A stretch of 64,000 nt of DNA from Tethya wilhelma (Eukaryota > Porifera > Demospongiae > Tethyida > Tethyidae). Position numbers and translations under genes: made by a program. The stretch is from the NCBI GenBank assembly GCA_964030475.1, contig CAXIPT010000005.1:1990778-2054777 (forward strand), read 5' to 3'. Each line of letters opens with the position of its first letter. Positions within the stretch are counted from its first letter, which is position 1. The notes below the pieces were generated by a model, which was not told where the DNA came from, did no database searches, and was given only the letters and a program-made list of their open reading frames with translations. Shown here in pieces: positions 11,170-21,471 of the stretch.

Positions 11170-13159
11170 TCAATAATAATTATTTATAGCTGTTTGTGTT
11201 TGACTGTTTGTCAATTCGATGGTATTATCATACATGGAATCATAGGTGTTCGTTCCAGTGAATGGTCCCGATTCGACAAAATTAACTTTCTCATCATTCC
11301 TTTTGAGAGCTCTGTACCTATAATGAACACAACGCTGACATCTATGAAGATTGAGCAGCACTGAGATGAGTCTCTTCCGAACTTGCTTTGTGAAAGCACA
11401 AAAGAGGATGGCATTGGCAAACCCTTGACCGTTGTACCCAATACCCTGTATAAGGGGAAAGGAGTTTGTTTGTAAAATTTAAATCTTATATTATTATTAT
11501 TGTATACATATTGCAATCATTATTTAGGAGTATAATAAGAAAATGCACCTCTAAAAGATAACTAAAAATACTGTTTATCATTCCCAGGCCTCAAGCTTTG
11601 CTTAATTTTGCACCAGATGACAGTTTGCCAAAATTGGAAATCTATAATGCTGTTAACTTTTACCTACACTAGTAGTTTCATACAAAAATGCAACTTACAC
11701 TTATGACTATAATGACAGCTGCTGCCTTAGAAGCACTGTACCTCTCCCAGATCATACTCTCAGGACTGCTGTAAAAGATGACTGCATCGACAACAGTACT
11801 CCATATTCTGAGCATGAAGAAAATCAGAGGTACAAAGAGCAGCTTGACATCTCCTCTCTCAGGCAGAGGCTGAAGTGAGTTATGAGTATCACGTTTAGAG
11901 GCCTACAACAAAGAGGGGGGGGAGGGGAATCAAAGAACAAAATGAATGTTGTAGCTGTATCACTGACTGTATAACCAAGTTGGATGATAACTGACAATGG
12001 CAGTTGGAACTTCTACTATGAACACATCAAAACACATGCTTCATTTGGAATTATTATTGCACACACACACACACACACAACAGTAGAATTTTTGAGCCTT
12101 CATAGCATGAAATATCAGTACGTTTCGGTCTATGGACCTTCATCAGCTGAGAATCATGCTATGAAAGCTCAATAAGTCTACCATCACAGATCTACATAGC
12201 AATATAATGAGCATCTACAACACACACACATGTTAAGGTCACATCACACAACATACAGACCTTCCATTTTAAGCAGCAGAAAAGCAAGATGTAAAACACA
12301 GGTAACAAAGCCAGTGCTGNCGATAAGGTCATATCACACAACGTACAGACCTTCCACTTTAAGCAGCAGAAAAGCAAGATGTAAAACACAGGTAACAAAG
12401 CCAGTGCTGTGTAGACCCAAACTGAATAGCCAAATATGAGAGCAACTGTGCTGTCGTCACGTGGACTAGTGTCAATCTTGATGGTGAAACACCAACCTTT
12501 GATTTGGTACATGAAAGGGGAAATCAAAACACATGTTGAGTTTACTTTCAGCACAAACAACTGAACAGAATTGATTTCACATGACCAATAGCAATAATTT
12601 AGTAGTTTTGTGTCTACCTACCAGGATTATCCACAGCTGTAAAACCAAAGAAATGTTTGACACCAATAGGAATGATGATGGCAAGAGGTACTCCCCAATA
12701 CACTACGTAGAACACTGGAACAAGAAGTTTCCTAGCAAATCCTGGCTTACCACACAAAACCACCACCACCATGTAGAGTGCTAAGGCCAGAGACCACAAG
12801 AAAGACACCTGGTTTCCATACATAGAGAAGGCTCCTTGGGTGACACACCAGTTGTCAGAAGCTGACAGGTTCCACGAGCTTGGGTTGTAATGACACAAGA
12901 AACGTTCATAGTTTGTGAATAGGCCAGTAAAGTGTGAGAGAACCACTATAATATCTGCAATGGAGAGATTGACAAGCAGTTGTCTGGCTGTTGTCCGCAA
13001 GTCTTTGAAAGCCACATAAGTGAGAATGATCAAACTGGCTCCCAGTAGAGACAGGATGCAGGTAGTTCCAGCTGTGATCTTAACTGCTAGAATGACCTCG
13101 GGATATATAGCAGGGTGCCAGGAGCAGTTGCCAAAGTCTGTGACGTTTGGAGCCTCCAT
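11170..13159 (-). CDS. GPR157-like seven-transmembrane receptor 4
   Basis: Exons 12622-13159, 12351-12496, 11699-11902 and 11170-11445 join in frame to 387 residues with the same exon phases as the other receptors. Visible motifs: SIADIIVVLSHFTGLF (TM2), CVTQGAF (TM3), YWGVP (TM4), GWCFTIKID (loop 2), LLFVPLIFFMLRIWSTV (TM6) and GIGYNGQGFANAILF (TM7). The N terminus has NVT and NCS glycosylation sites. The donor after exon 2 (GTCTGT) is weak. The 3' part of exon 2 is repeated at about 12241-12319 up to an N at 12320, which looks like unmerged contig ends rather than a second exon. The real intron length here is therefore uncertain. Confidence 0.83.
12241..12412. repeat. Direct repeat around an N, likely unmerged contig ends
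   Basis: About 80 bases before the N at 12320 are repeated, with a few substitutions, just after it. Each copy runs through the 3' part of receptor 4 exon 2 and its donor. Duplicated ends around a single N are typical of two overlapping contigs placed side by side. Confidence 0.75.
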
Positions 13160-13312
13160 TTTGCATTTGTATGACGTTATTTGGACCCGGAACGAGCCCC
13201 ACCCCCTTTTGAGGTCACACTCACGTCGACGTCAGCTAATTAAGTTAATTAGCTAGCTCAACAAAACAATAATACTCCAGTTTGTAAAAGCAGCTGGTTT
13301 CTGGAAGGCGTC
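13160..13312. promoter_or_regulatory. Bidirectional promoter gap between receptors 4 and 5
   Basis: Only 153 bases separate the divergent start codons of receptor 4 (minus) and receptor 5 (plus). The gap contains a CCCCACCCCC box near 13197-13206 and ACGTCGACGTC, a CRE-like palindrome, near 13223. I see no TATA box. Calling this a shared promoter is inference from spacing. Confidence 0.55.
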
Positions 13313-14135
13313 ATGGATCCACAAACATTGTTAGTTGACTATGACAGTGCTGGCTCGTTTCTTCCGTGGATCAACCACACAGAGAAGGCAAAGTTCTTGG
13401 TGAAAGGCACTGGCTTGAGGGTGGTGGTTGGACTGGTGTGCGCCCTCTCAATCATCGGTTCCCTTCTCATCATCTTAGCGTACGTTCTCTTCAAGAGCAG
13501 AAGGAGCAGAACCAGAGAAATCTTGGTAAACATTTCACTCATGGATTTCGGTGTAGCTCTTTCAAACCTAATAGGACTGTCTGTCTACTTTGACAAATTC
13601 TACTATGAGAATGACAACCACCCCCCATTCTATATAGTGGGGTTGTGCAAGACTCAAGCATTTTTTGCAGCATTTTGCACATATGGGTCAGTTTTCTGGA
13701 CCATCATCTTGGCTGCATACATCTACCTCCTACTAATGCAGTACTCCAAAAAGAAAATGTTGTATGTTTTGATCGGATGTTACATCCTAGCATATGGTTT
13801 GTCTATGTTGTTGACTTTGTGGCTCATGTTCACCGAAAGATTGGGTTTTTCTCCGTATGATTCTGCTGGATGGTGCTCCCTCAGGGATTACGATCTGATT
13901 TCACATGAAACAGACATTTTTGTTGCATTCTTTGCATACGACTTTTGGATGTACCTTGCTATTGTTCTGATTCCCTTGTTCTACCTAGCAACCAGGTGCT
14001 ACGTGACTCACTACGAACAGGTATGATTTAGCATTAACATTGTGTGGAGTGTGTCACACTATACATGTGTGTGTTTGTGCTTTACAGAATGATCAATTTA
14101 GTGACTAATATGCGATAGATGAGGTCTCTCTATAG

Positions 14136-14175
<40 letters not shown>

Positions 14176-14198
14176 ACGTGCATGCATGCGCACATATG

Positions 14199-14259
<61 letters not shown>

Positions 14260-16194
14260 NAGAGATCTGGCTCTCAATGATATACTGTATAGCGGGTAAA
14301 TTTGGCAAATTGACAAATTATTCTTCAAATTGTCAAACAAGTTTTTACGCACGCACGCACAAACAATGCAGTATGCGGAATTAAATCGGCAAATTTAAAT
14401 CACCCATCACACTAAAAATTAATGGGAATTCGCAAAATTTTTAAGCCCACCAAATTTACTTGCTATACGATATAGTTTGTAATAAAGAGAGGGAAAAACG
14501 GGTAATTATTTTGTCAATGTATGCAGCTACCTGTATGAATGTGTTGAGTCAGAGCTGGCACAACATCACTAGCATGCATGTCAATCACATGCTTCAATTC
14601 AACATGGGATAGGTGTCAGCTGTTGGTTGAATATTCATTATAGATGTATCCAGTATTCAAACTCATCCCACCTCGAAACATGCAATGAATGTTGGTTGGA
14701 GTTATTAATCCTTTTGAGTTCTATTAGTATTCATGCCAGCCTGGCCTACAATTTGCTGATACTAACAGTACTTACAACATGTACCGACTTGTCAGAACGT
14801 GCCACTGAACATGCTTGCTACATGAGAAAATTTATGTGTTGCATTGTGAATATTGTATGATGGAGAATCAGTGTAATTCTTTATTCAATGCGATGCTTTA
14901 ACTTGAATTTACAGGTGAGATTAGCAAAGAAGTTTGTCGACTATCGGTTCTTGGTGATTCCCTTTGTGTTTCTCTTGCTGCGAATATGGACGTGTATCAT
15001 TGGCATACTTTATGACTATGTACAGTTGGAATGGGAGGCAGTGCCTAACTGGATCAACCAAGTTCTTCTCTATCTCTCGGTATGTTTAGTTTTGAAATAG
15101 ACTCTGGTGCTTTTATCCATGCAAAACATGTAATTCTTTCCATTTATGTATAGCTTTGATCATGGGTATAGGCTAGCAAGGAAGCTGTAGCTATAGCCCT
15201 GTTTTGTGAGCTATTGGTCACACAGCAGACATTTTAAGCATTTTTATCATTTAATAAGAGAGTTTTTAGTCTCTTGTTTTTATTCATCGGGTGTTTTCCT
15301 GGGCCATGGCAGGTCCCCTCATGCAATTGTGTGATGTGATTGTACACGTTTTCATTTCCATTATGCATGATGTGTGGATGGTGACCCTTTATCAAGAGTG
15401 TGGCCAGTTTGTATGAAAAAGCCATTGTAGTTTGTATTTACAAACACAAAACGTTGTGCAAAGCTGGTAGACTTATGACTCTCTCTAGCCACATCACTAG
15501 TACTAGCCCATATTGATATCGGACAACTGTGTCTTATCTTTTGTTGAGGGCAGCTGTCAGTACTGACCATGTTCAAAGGATGTGGTCCAGTGTTGCTATG
15601 GACCAATACAAACAAACAAAAAATGCATGTGAGAAAATAGTGTGTCACTAACACCCATCAGTGTATGTGTGTTTCCATGCATGTACAAACAATCATGATT
15701 AATTTTATCCTCCACTGCAGGCCGACTCATAAGCTTTGTTTGGCCACAACTTGAAACCATTTAGATAATCATAGCCACCTCTATCTCTCTCCAATAGCCA
15801 ATCCAATTTGAGTATAGCCACATAGATCTAGGATGATAATAATTATGACTTGATTTCACCATCACACATATGACAGGGTATAGGTGATTCTGGACAAGGA
15901 TTTGCCAACGCCATCCTCTTCCTTGTCTTCTCCAAAGGTATTCGCCAGAGTGTCACTCAGTGCATGAAGTGTAAGAAGTCCGACAACATAGCACTCATAG
16001 ACGAAGAGAGGCCCACCCATCGTTCACCTATGACCTCTTTGACAACAAATACCACCACCAGGACACCAAGGAGTTCCACCAGCAGTGAACCAGACTCACC
16101 CATGGCTACTGAAAAGACAGCTACACTGACAGCTACTGGGGAGCACAGTAACAGGTTTCAGTCCTATAGACATAACTATGGTACTTTGAACTGA
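13313..16194 (+). CDS. GPR157-like seven-transmembrane receptor 5 (divergent)
   Basis: Three exons, 13313-14020, 14915-15079 and 15877-16194, join in frame to 396 residues. Unlike receptors 1-4, TM1-TM5 are in one uninterrupted exon. Visible: NHT site in the N terminus, FKSRRSRTREILVNISLMDF at TM2, CKTQAFFAAF at TM3, second-loop GWCSLRDYD, FLVIPFVFLLLRIWTC at TM6, GIGDSGQGFANAILF at TM7, then a Ser/Thr/Pro-rich tail of roughly 70 residues. It is closer to receptors 6 and 7 (IGDSxQGF motif) than to the 5.4-13.2 kb array. Its long introns hold a (TG)n/(GA)n block interrupted by an N at 14260 and a MITE-like element at 14281-14474. Confidence 0.87.
14137..14266. repeat. (TG)n followed by (GA)n with an N
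   Basis: A TG tract at about 14137-14174 and a GA tract at about 14203-14266 inside the first intron of receptor 5. The N at 14260 is an assembly join inside the repeat, so its length is not reliable. Confidence 0.92.
14281..14474. mobile_element. MITE-like inverted-repeat element
   Basis: The ends are imperfect inverted repeats (tatactgtatagcgggtaaa ... tacttgctatacgatata). They resemble the termini of the element at 57684-57893 (taccgtatagcgggaaa). There is no coding capacity, which suggests a non-autonomous DNA transposon. Confidence 0.55.
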
Positions 16195-16817
16195 GTTGTG
16201 AACTTTTCGTCGGACGTGGTGACACTCTGTCTCTGGCATTGTGTTCTGTGTAAACTGTCCACTCATCACTCTCTATTCTATGTTGTAGGAATGTATTACC
16301 ATTGTGTGTGTGTACATGTGTTTGTATTGTATAGTGCTTTGCTGGTCAAAGTGGAGTTATTCTCCGTTTTCCTCTACCTCCTGTCAAATTTGTATGTGTA
16401 CCAGCGGTCAATTGAATTGTATTAATTTTACTGTATTAATTTTTATTTCTAGCCAGTTAATTGATCTCATTGTTCATATTGTGCCAACCTCCGCTCTGTC
16501 ATCATCAGTCAGTGTTTTGTACTGTGATTTTTTTCTATTGAGTTCTTCGTTTTACAATTTTATTATGAAATTTCACTAAAGTTTAAATTGTAATAATGAA
16601 CATGTATTATTTTATAAGCAAAATTGTGTGGTATGAAGTATAGCACCACTGAGGTACAAATGTATGCATGTCACCTATAGCTACTCAAAGCTACATGGAA
16701 CTAGGCCTTTTAAACGAGACTCCAATAATTCACTTCCGGTTCATTAATTATGATAATTCAATTATAGTTATTATGAATATTGTTTCACTGGCAACCACTG
16801 GGATATTGCATCAGAAT
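16195..16817. other. Intergenic spacer
   Basis: Tail-to-head spacer between receptor 5 and the first beta-helix-like gene. It is AT-rich, and I see no convincing coding exon. In-frame Met codons upstream of 16818 exist, but the sequence there does not resemble the paralogous N termini. Confidence 0.5.
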
Positions 16818-17972
16818 ATGGCTATCTTAAATTTGCTCCTTGTATCTTGTATCTCTTTGCATCTCCTCCTGGTGTCAGCTCTGTCTGATGATGGTGTAAG
16901 TCACATCAAAGTCAAGTATAATGGAAGGAACTCACCAAGGTGTTTGACTGGCAATAGAACAGCTTGTCAGTCACTGGACTATGTCTTTAAGAATCTAAAC
17001 AAAGTACAAGCTAAGACTGTGATAGTCAGCATTGCTTCACCACAAGTCATAACAGTCAAGTCAACTGCAACAAGTGCTGGGACAACTGAATTGACATTGT
17101 TGGGAGCCAATGAAGACTCTTCTTCAAGGAGCAATAAGGTATCAATTAATTTCAATTCGATACAGTTTAACTTTCCAAGTGTTACTCTGACACTGCAAGG
17201 ACTGGAGATTGTTGATTCTGTCTCATTGATGTTCAATGGCAACGTTGATACATTGATCGATGATTGTTCGCTAACACGTGTCGATAGTCTTAAAACCACT
17301 TCAGACTTTGGCCAAGCTCCTCCCACCCATCCTCGACTGACTCTTAACAACACTCTCGTACATGACACCAAATTTGATCCAAAAGGTTTCCTGTACTACA
17401 CTCCCTCCAATGACGGCGCCGATGTTAATTATTACCTCTCTATTTACCTATATAACACAAATTTCACTAAAAACACTGGCAAGATACTGACAATGGCTAC
17501 AAACACTGCTTGGGGGTTTTCAGGTGAAGTTCAAGTAGCAAACTGCACATTTGCTGAAAATATCAACACAGATATTGACATCATGCTCTCCACTGCTTTA
17601 GTGTATTCTCTCAACTTTAATTTCGTAAACACGACGTTCAATGATAACACTAATCTCTCGATCATTGTATCACTGACATCAACTGGTGGATGGCTTGGAA
17701 TCGACTTGCTTGGTCTCCACATTAGCAACAACACTAACATGACTGTACAAAGTGGTGGAAATGTACTTTCAAGCAGCGTACACTTGAGAGATTCTGTGAT
17801 CACTGAAAATGAGGGTCTGATCATGGCGATGAATACTTCGCTGGTTGTAGGTGGTCGTCCTAGTGTAACAGTTCAAGTCTCTAACGTGCAGTTCTGTGAG
17901 AACAAGAGATGGCTGTTGGATGTAAACCCACAGAGCACCTTAGATATAACAAACTGCACTTTTGCTCCTTAA
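16818..17972 (+). CDS. Secreted beta-helix-like protein A
   Basis: Intronless gene for 384 residues, the first member of a tandem family. It opens with a hydrophobic signal peptide (MAILNLLLVSC...LLVSALS) and then the family hallmark, a lysine/Asn-rich start and C-L-T-G-N-x(3)-C-Q-S-L-D-Y-V-F-K-N-L. The rest is a run of short beta-strand-like repeats with regularly spaced N/S/T, many NxS/T sites and Cys in NCTF/NCSF-type turns, ending NCTFAP. This pattern suggests a secreted right-handed parallel beta-helix, as in Pmp/pectate-lyase-type repeat folds; that is an inference from periodicity. No transmembrane segment, GPI signal or catalytic motif is visible. The start is chosen because it aligns with the paralogues. 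It belongs with F and G (KVKYNG, CLTGN-xTAC). Confidence 0.78.
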   Translation: MAILNLLLVSCISLHLLLVSALSDDGVSHIKVKYNGRNSPRCLTGNRTACQSLDYVFKNLNKVQAKTVIVSIASPQVITVKSTATSAGTTELTLLGANEDSSSRSNKVSINFNSIQFNFPSVTLTLQGLEIVDSVSLMFNGNVDTLIDDCSLTRVDSLKTTSDFGQAPPTHPRLTLNNTLVHDTKFDPKGFLYYTPSNDGADVNYYLSIYLYNTNFTKNTGKILTMATNTAWGFSGEVQVANCTFAENINTDIDIMLSTALVYSLNFNFVNTTFNDNTNLSIIVSLTSTGGWLGIDLLGLHISNNTNMTVQSGGNVLSSSVHLRDSVITENEGLIMAMNTSLVVGGRPSVTVQVSNVQFCENKRWLLDVNPQSTLDITNCTFAP

Positions 17973-18285
17973 CTTATTGAGGAACTGTGTTTATATAATT
18001 ATATAGTTACTATAGGCAGCCTGTGTGTGCAATACAATTATACAGTGAATGAACACGTACTGCATAATAAATTTTTTAGCACATTTTTACATGACATATG
18101 TTGTGTTTATATTACCTATTACTTCCTGTAAACCAGTCTACAAAATCCCCACACCTGTTATCTACTATTGTACGACTTAATAATAATTATTACAATGATT
18201 ATTGGGTTCAAGTACGTCATCTCCGTTTCATGCAAATATATGTCCTCATACATAATGTACTGTAGCATAAGATATCATTAACTGC

Positions 18286-18368
18286 ATACCTTGTTATCAG
18301 ATAGGCTTGTTTATCATGCCTTGATAAACCACCATAGTAGTGATTGGAATCAGTATTGTTTGAATAGT
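18286..18368 (+). promoter_or_regulatory. Conserved upstream module of gene B (paired GATA, CCAAT)
   Basis: Ends about 30 bp before the gene B ATG. It contains TTATCAGATA (two opposed GATA sites), a second TTATC and a TGATAA, then GTGATTGGAATC with an inverted CCAAT. The same block recurs in the same order before genes C, D and E and not before A, F, G or H. Transcription factor binding is inferred. Confidence 0.6.
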
Positions 18369-18398
18369 TCAAGTTTTTATTCAAATAACTACACAACA

Positions 18399-19556
18399 AT
18401 GGCTGTCTTGAAATTGCTCCTGGTGTCTTGTATCTCTTTCCAACTCCTCCTGGTGTCAGCTCTGTCTGATAGTGTGAGTATTAAAGTTGATAACAATGGA
18501 AACAACTCACCAAAGTGTTTAACAGGCAATGGAGCCTGTCAGTCACTGGACTATGTCTTCAAGAATCTAAAAGAAGTACAAGCTGAGACTGTGATGGTCA
18601 GCATTGCTTCTCCACAAGTCATAAAGGTTAACTCTACAGCCACAAGTGATGGGACAACTGCAGTATCACTGATAGGAGACAATGAAAACTCATCTTCAAA
18701 GAGTGAAAGGATCCCAATTGACTTCAATTCTGTACAGTTCAACTTTCCAAGTGTCAGTGTCACTTTTCAAGGACTGGAGATCAAAAATGCCAAATCATTG
18801 ATATTTAATTGCGATCACAACAACATATTGTTTTACGATTGCTCACTTACAAGCCTCAATTCTCTCACAATTAAACCAACTACCATACATGACCGGCAGA
18901 CCAAGCTGACACTCAACAGCAGTCTTGTACATGACTGCAAGTTTGATGACTCGAATGGCTTTCTATATTATGACCCACCAGGGGGTGACAACCCATACTA
19001 TTCTGTGTACGTCTACTTGTATGGAACAAACTTCACCAAGAATACTGGAGCCACAATGTTAGTGGATAATAGGGAGACTGGCATGAGTTATTTTAGCGAT
19101 GTTCGAGTCGAGAACTGTATAATTTCTGAAAGCACTCTTCCAGGATTTACCTTCATAGTTAGCGTCTCCACTGCCTCGGATTACAATCTGTACTTCAATG
19201 TAATTAACACGACATTTAGTGATAACAGTCAGCTTACGTTGATGGCAGGACTTGGTGGAGGTGGGCATGGTTCAAGCGTTACAATTAATATAATTGGTCT
19301 CACTTTTACCAATAATGATCAGTCCTTTATATTGACTAGTGATGGATATTATAACAGTGAACTGCAGTTGAGCGATTCAATTTTCTCTAACAATGATGCC
19401 TTGGATCTTTCTATTAATGTATACAAATGCTCACTTCAAGCCTCTAATCTACGTTTTGAGAGGAATAAAAGATGGGCCATAAGTTTGTTTCCAGAGCTAG
19501 ATGAGATGTCTCCACAAGGCTCTATCAGTGTCAATAACTTCACTATTGTTCCTTAA
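18399..19556 (+). CDS. Secreted beta-helix-like protein B
   Basis: Intronless, 385 residues. Signal peptide starting MAVLKLLLVSC, then SIKVDNNGNNSPKCLTGNGAC and QSLDYVFKNL, an AETVMVSIASPQVIKV strand pair and repeated short strands with Asn/Ser turns, including LTLNSSLVHDCKFDD and GTNFTKNTG (N-glycosylation sites), ending VNNFTIVP. The last Cys of the family C-terminal motif (NNCTI) is replaced by Phe here, so one disulphide may be lost. It belongs to the KVDNNG subfamily with C, D and E. The start at 18399 is the Met preceding the hydrophobic stretch. In-frame Mets from 18291 lie inside the conserved promoter-like block and are unlikely to be used. Confidence 0.8.
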   Translation: MAVLKLLLVSCISFQLLLVSALSDSVSIKVDNNGNNSPKCLTGNGACQSLDYVFKNLKEVQAETVMVSIASPQVIKVNSTATSDGTTAVSLIGDNENSSSKSERIPIDFNSVQFNFPSVSVTFQGLEIKNAKSLIFNCDHNNILFYDCSLTSLNSLTIKPTTIHDRQTKLTLNSSLVHDCKFDDSNGFLYYDPPGGDNPYYSVYVYLYGTNFTKNTGATMLVDNRETGMSYFSDVRVENCIISESTLPGFTFIVSVSTASDYNLYFNVINTTFSDNSQLTLMAGLGGGGHGSSVTINIIGLTFTNNDQSFILTSDGYYNSELQLSDSIFSNNDALDLSINVYKCSLQASNLRFERNKRWAISLFPELDEMSPQGSISVNNFTIVP

Positions 19557-20175
19557 TGAAGTCTTTTGCACAGTGTTTGTAATTTAGGTGAAATGTAACT
19601 AATTAAGTGCTGATCAAAATTATAATACTGTAACATTTTTTTGCTTGGTATCATTTGGATGTATCTTTAACAGATAAACGGAATTGACAACTAAGTTATG
19701 CACACAAACTAGTCAAACAAGTTTACAGTTAGGTAACTGGTTATATTCAGTGTCATGATCACTATAAAGTGGACTTGAAGATATGGTCTGATTTTACTAG
19801 GTTATGTAAATAATAGATAGCAAAATGATCCTGAGCTTTCATTGATTGGTCCAAACACCTTAATAACTAACTTCACTTTTGCTCCTTATATTAAAGAACA
19901 GTGTTAATACTTATTCTAGGCACTCTGTGTATGCACAATAAAATTCAATAATGAATGAACATTAAAGTTTTTATTTTCATTCTGTGATTATGTATTGTTA
20001 CTTGTGTGTAGTATGTAGATGAGCATTGTCTATTACTTCCTGTGAACCAGTTTACAGAAATTCCATTCACTGAACTAAGGCTTATGATAATTATTGTAAT
20101 GGGTTTCAAGTACACCATCTCCGATGATGAGTTGCCCAACTGAGCTCTTTCGATATGTCATCTTACATGTGTATA
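19557..20175. other. Spacer with a family 3' relic
   Basis: AT-rich spacer. Near 19860-19960 it carries AACTTCACTTTTGCTCC followed by sequence similar to the 3' end and downstream flank of gene A, so it is probably a decayed gene end. No intact gene is seen. Confidence 0.55.
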
Positions 20176-20254
20176 CCTTGTTATCAGATAAGCTTGTTTA
20201 TCATGCCTTGATAAACCACTATAGTAGTGATTGGAATCAGTATTGTTTGAATAG
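20176..20254 (+). promoter_or_regulatory. Conserved upstream module of gene C
   Basis: Same order of elements as upstream of B: TTATCAGATAAGC, TTTATC, TTGATAAAC, then GATTGGAATC. It lies about 65 bp before the gene C ATG. Confidence 0.6.
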
Positions 20255-20319
20255 TATTACTATTATGGTATGTCATTATGCAGTTTCTTAGTTTATTATT
20301 CAAATAACAACTGTATACT

Positions 20320-21471
20320 ATGGCTCTCTTGAAATTGCTCCTAGTGTCTTGTATCTCTTTCCATCTCCTCCTGGTGTCAGCTCTGTCTGATGATAGTGTG
20401 AGTATCAAAGTTGACAACAATGGAAACAACTCACCAAAGTGTTTGACAGGCAATGGAGCCTGTCAGTCACTGGACTATGTCTTCAAGAATCTAAAAGAAG
20501 TAAAAGCTGAGACTGTGATAGTCAGCATTGCTTCACCACAAGTCATAAAGGTTAACTCTACAGCAACAAATGATGGAACAACTGCAGTATCACTGACAGG
20601 AGCCAATGAAGACTCCTCTTCAAAGAGTGAAAGGATGTCAATTGACTTCAATTCTGTACAGTTCAACTTTCCAAGTGTCAGTGTCACTTTTCAAGGACTG
20701 GAGATCACTAATGCCAAATCGTTGATATTTAATTGTGATCACAACAGCATATTGTTCTATGATTGCTCACTTACAAGCCTCAATTCTCTCACAATTAAAC
20801 CAACTACTGTACACGACCGACAGACCAAGCTGACACTCAACAGCAGTCTTGTACATGACTGCAAGTTTGATGACTCGAATGGCTTTTTATATTATGATGC
20901 ACCAGGGGGTGACAACCCATTCTATTCTGTGTACCTCTACTTGTATGGAACAAACTTCACCAAGAACACTGGAGACATTATAGCTATGGTTAATAGGGAG
21001 ACTGGCATGAGTTATTATAGTGATGTTCGAGTGGAGAACTGCATAATTTCTGAAAATACCAAACCAGGATTTATCTTCGTAGTTGATGTCTCCACTGCTT
21101 CAGATTACAGTCTCGACTTTAATATGATTAACACAACATTCAGTGGTAATAATCATCTAGCGTTGACGGCAGGACTTACTGGAGGTGGCAAAGGCTCAAG
21201 CATTACATTCAACCTAATTGGTCTCAATGTTACTGATAATTATAATTCATTTATATTGACTGGTGATGCGGTGTTCAACAGTGAACTGCAGTTGAGCGAT
21301 TCAATTTTCTCTAACAACGATGGCTTGGAATTTTCTATTAACGTATACAATTGCTCATTTCAAGCCTCCAATGTACACTTTCAAAGGAACAAAAGATGGG
21401 CCATTCATGTGTTTCCAGAACAGCTTCCACTGGCCTTAATCAGTCTCAATAACTGCACTATTGATCCTTAA
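20320..21471 (+). CDS. Secreted beta-helix-like protein C
   Basis: Intronless, 383 residues, with a signal peptide (MALLKLLLVSC), the CLTGNGACQSLDYVFKNL hallmark, and the beta-strand/Asn-turn repeats of the family, ending LNNCTIDP. It is very close to E along the whole length, and the two also share downstream flanks. Differences cluster in the middle third, for example around the ENTKPGF and GGGKGSS segments. Many NxS/T sites suggest a heavily glycosylated extracellular protein. No enzyme motif is visible. The likely role is structural or recognition outside the cell, but this is not shown by the sequence. Confidence 0.8.
   Translation: MALLKLLLVSCISFHLLLVSALSDDSVSIKVDNNGNNSPKCLTGNGACQSLDYVFKNLKEVKAETVIVSIASPQVIKVNSTATNDGTTAVSLTGANEDSSSKSERMSIDFNSVQFNFPSVSVTFQGLEITNAKSLIFNCDHNSILFYDCSLTSLNSLTIKPTTVHDRQTKLTLNSSLVHDCKFDDSNGFLYYDAPGGDNPFYSVYLYLYGTNFTKNTGDIIAMVNRETGMSYYSDVRVENCIISENTKPGFIFVVDVSTASDYSLDFNMINTTFSGNNHLALTAGLTGGGKGSSITFNLIGLNVTDNYNSFILTGDAVFNSELQLSDSIFSNNDGLEFSINVYNCSFQASNVHFQRNKRWAIHVFPEQLPLALISLNNCTIDP

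Noticed and set aside
12230..12320. Second copy of receptor 4 exon 2 as an alternative exon
   Set aside because: It ends at an N and only the 3' part is repeated with its flank, which fits unmerged contig ends better than an exon duplication.
16668..16817. N-terminal extension of beta-helix protein A (and similar ones of B, E and H)
   Set aside because: The extra residues precede the signal peptide, are not shared among paralogues and, for B and E, fall in the conserved promoter-like block.
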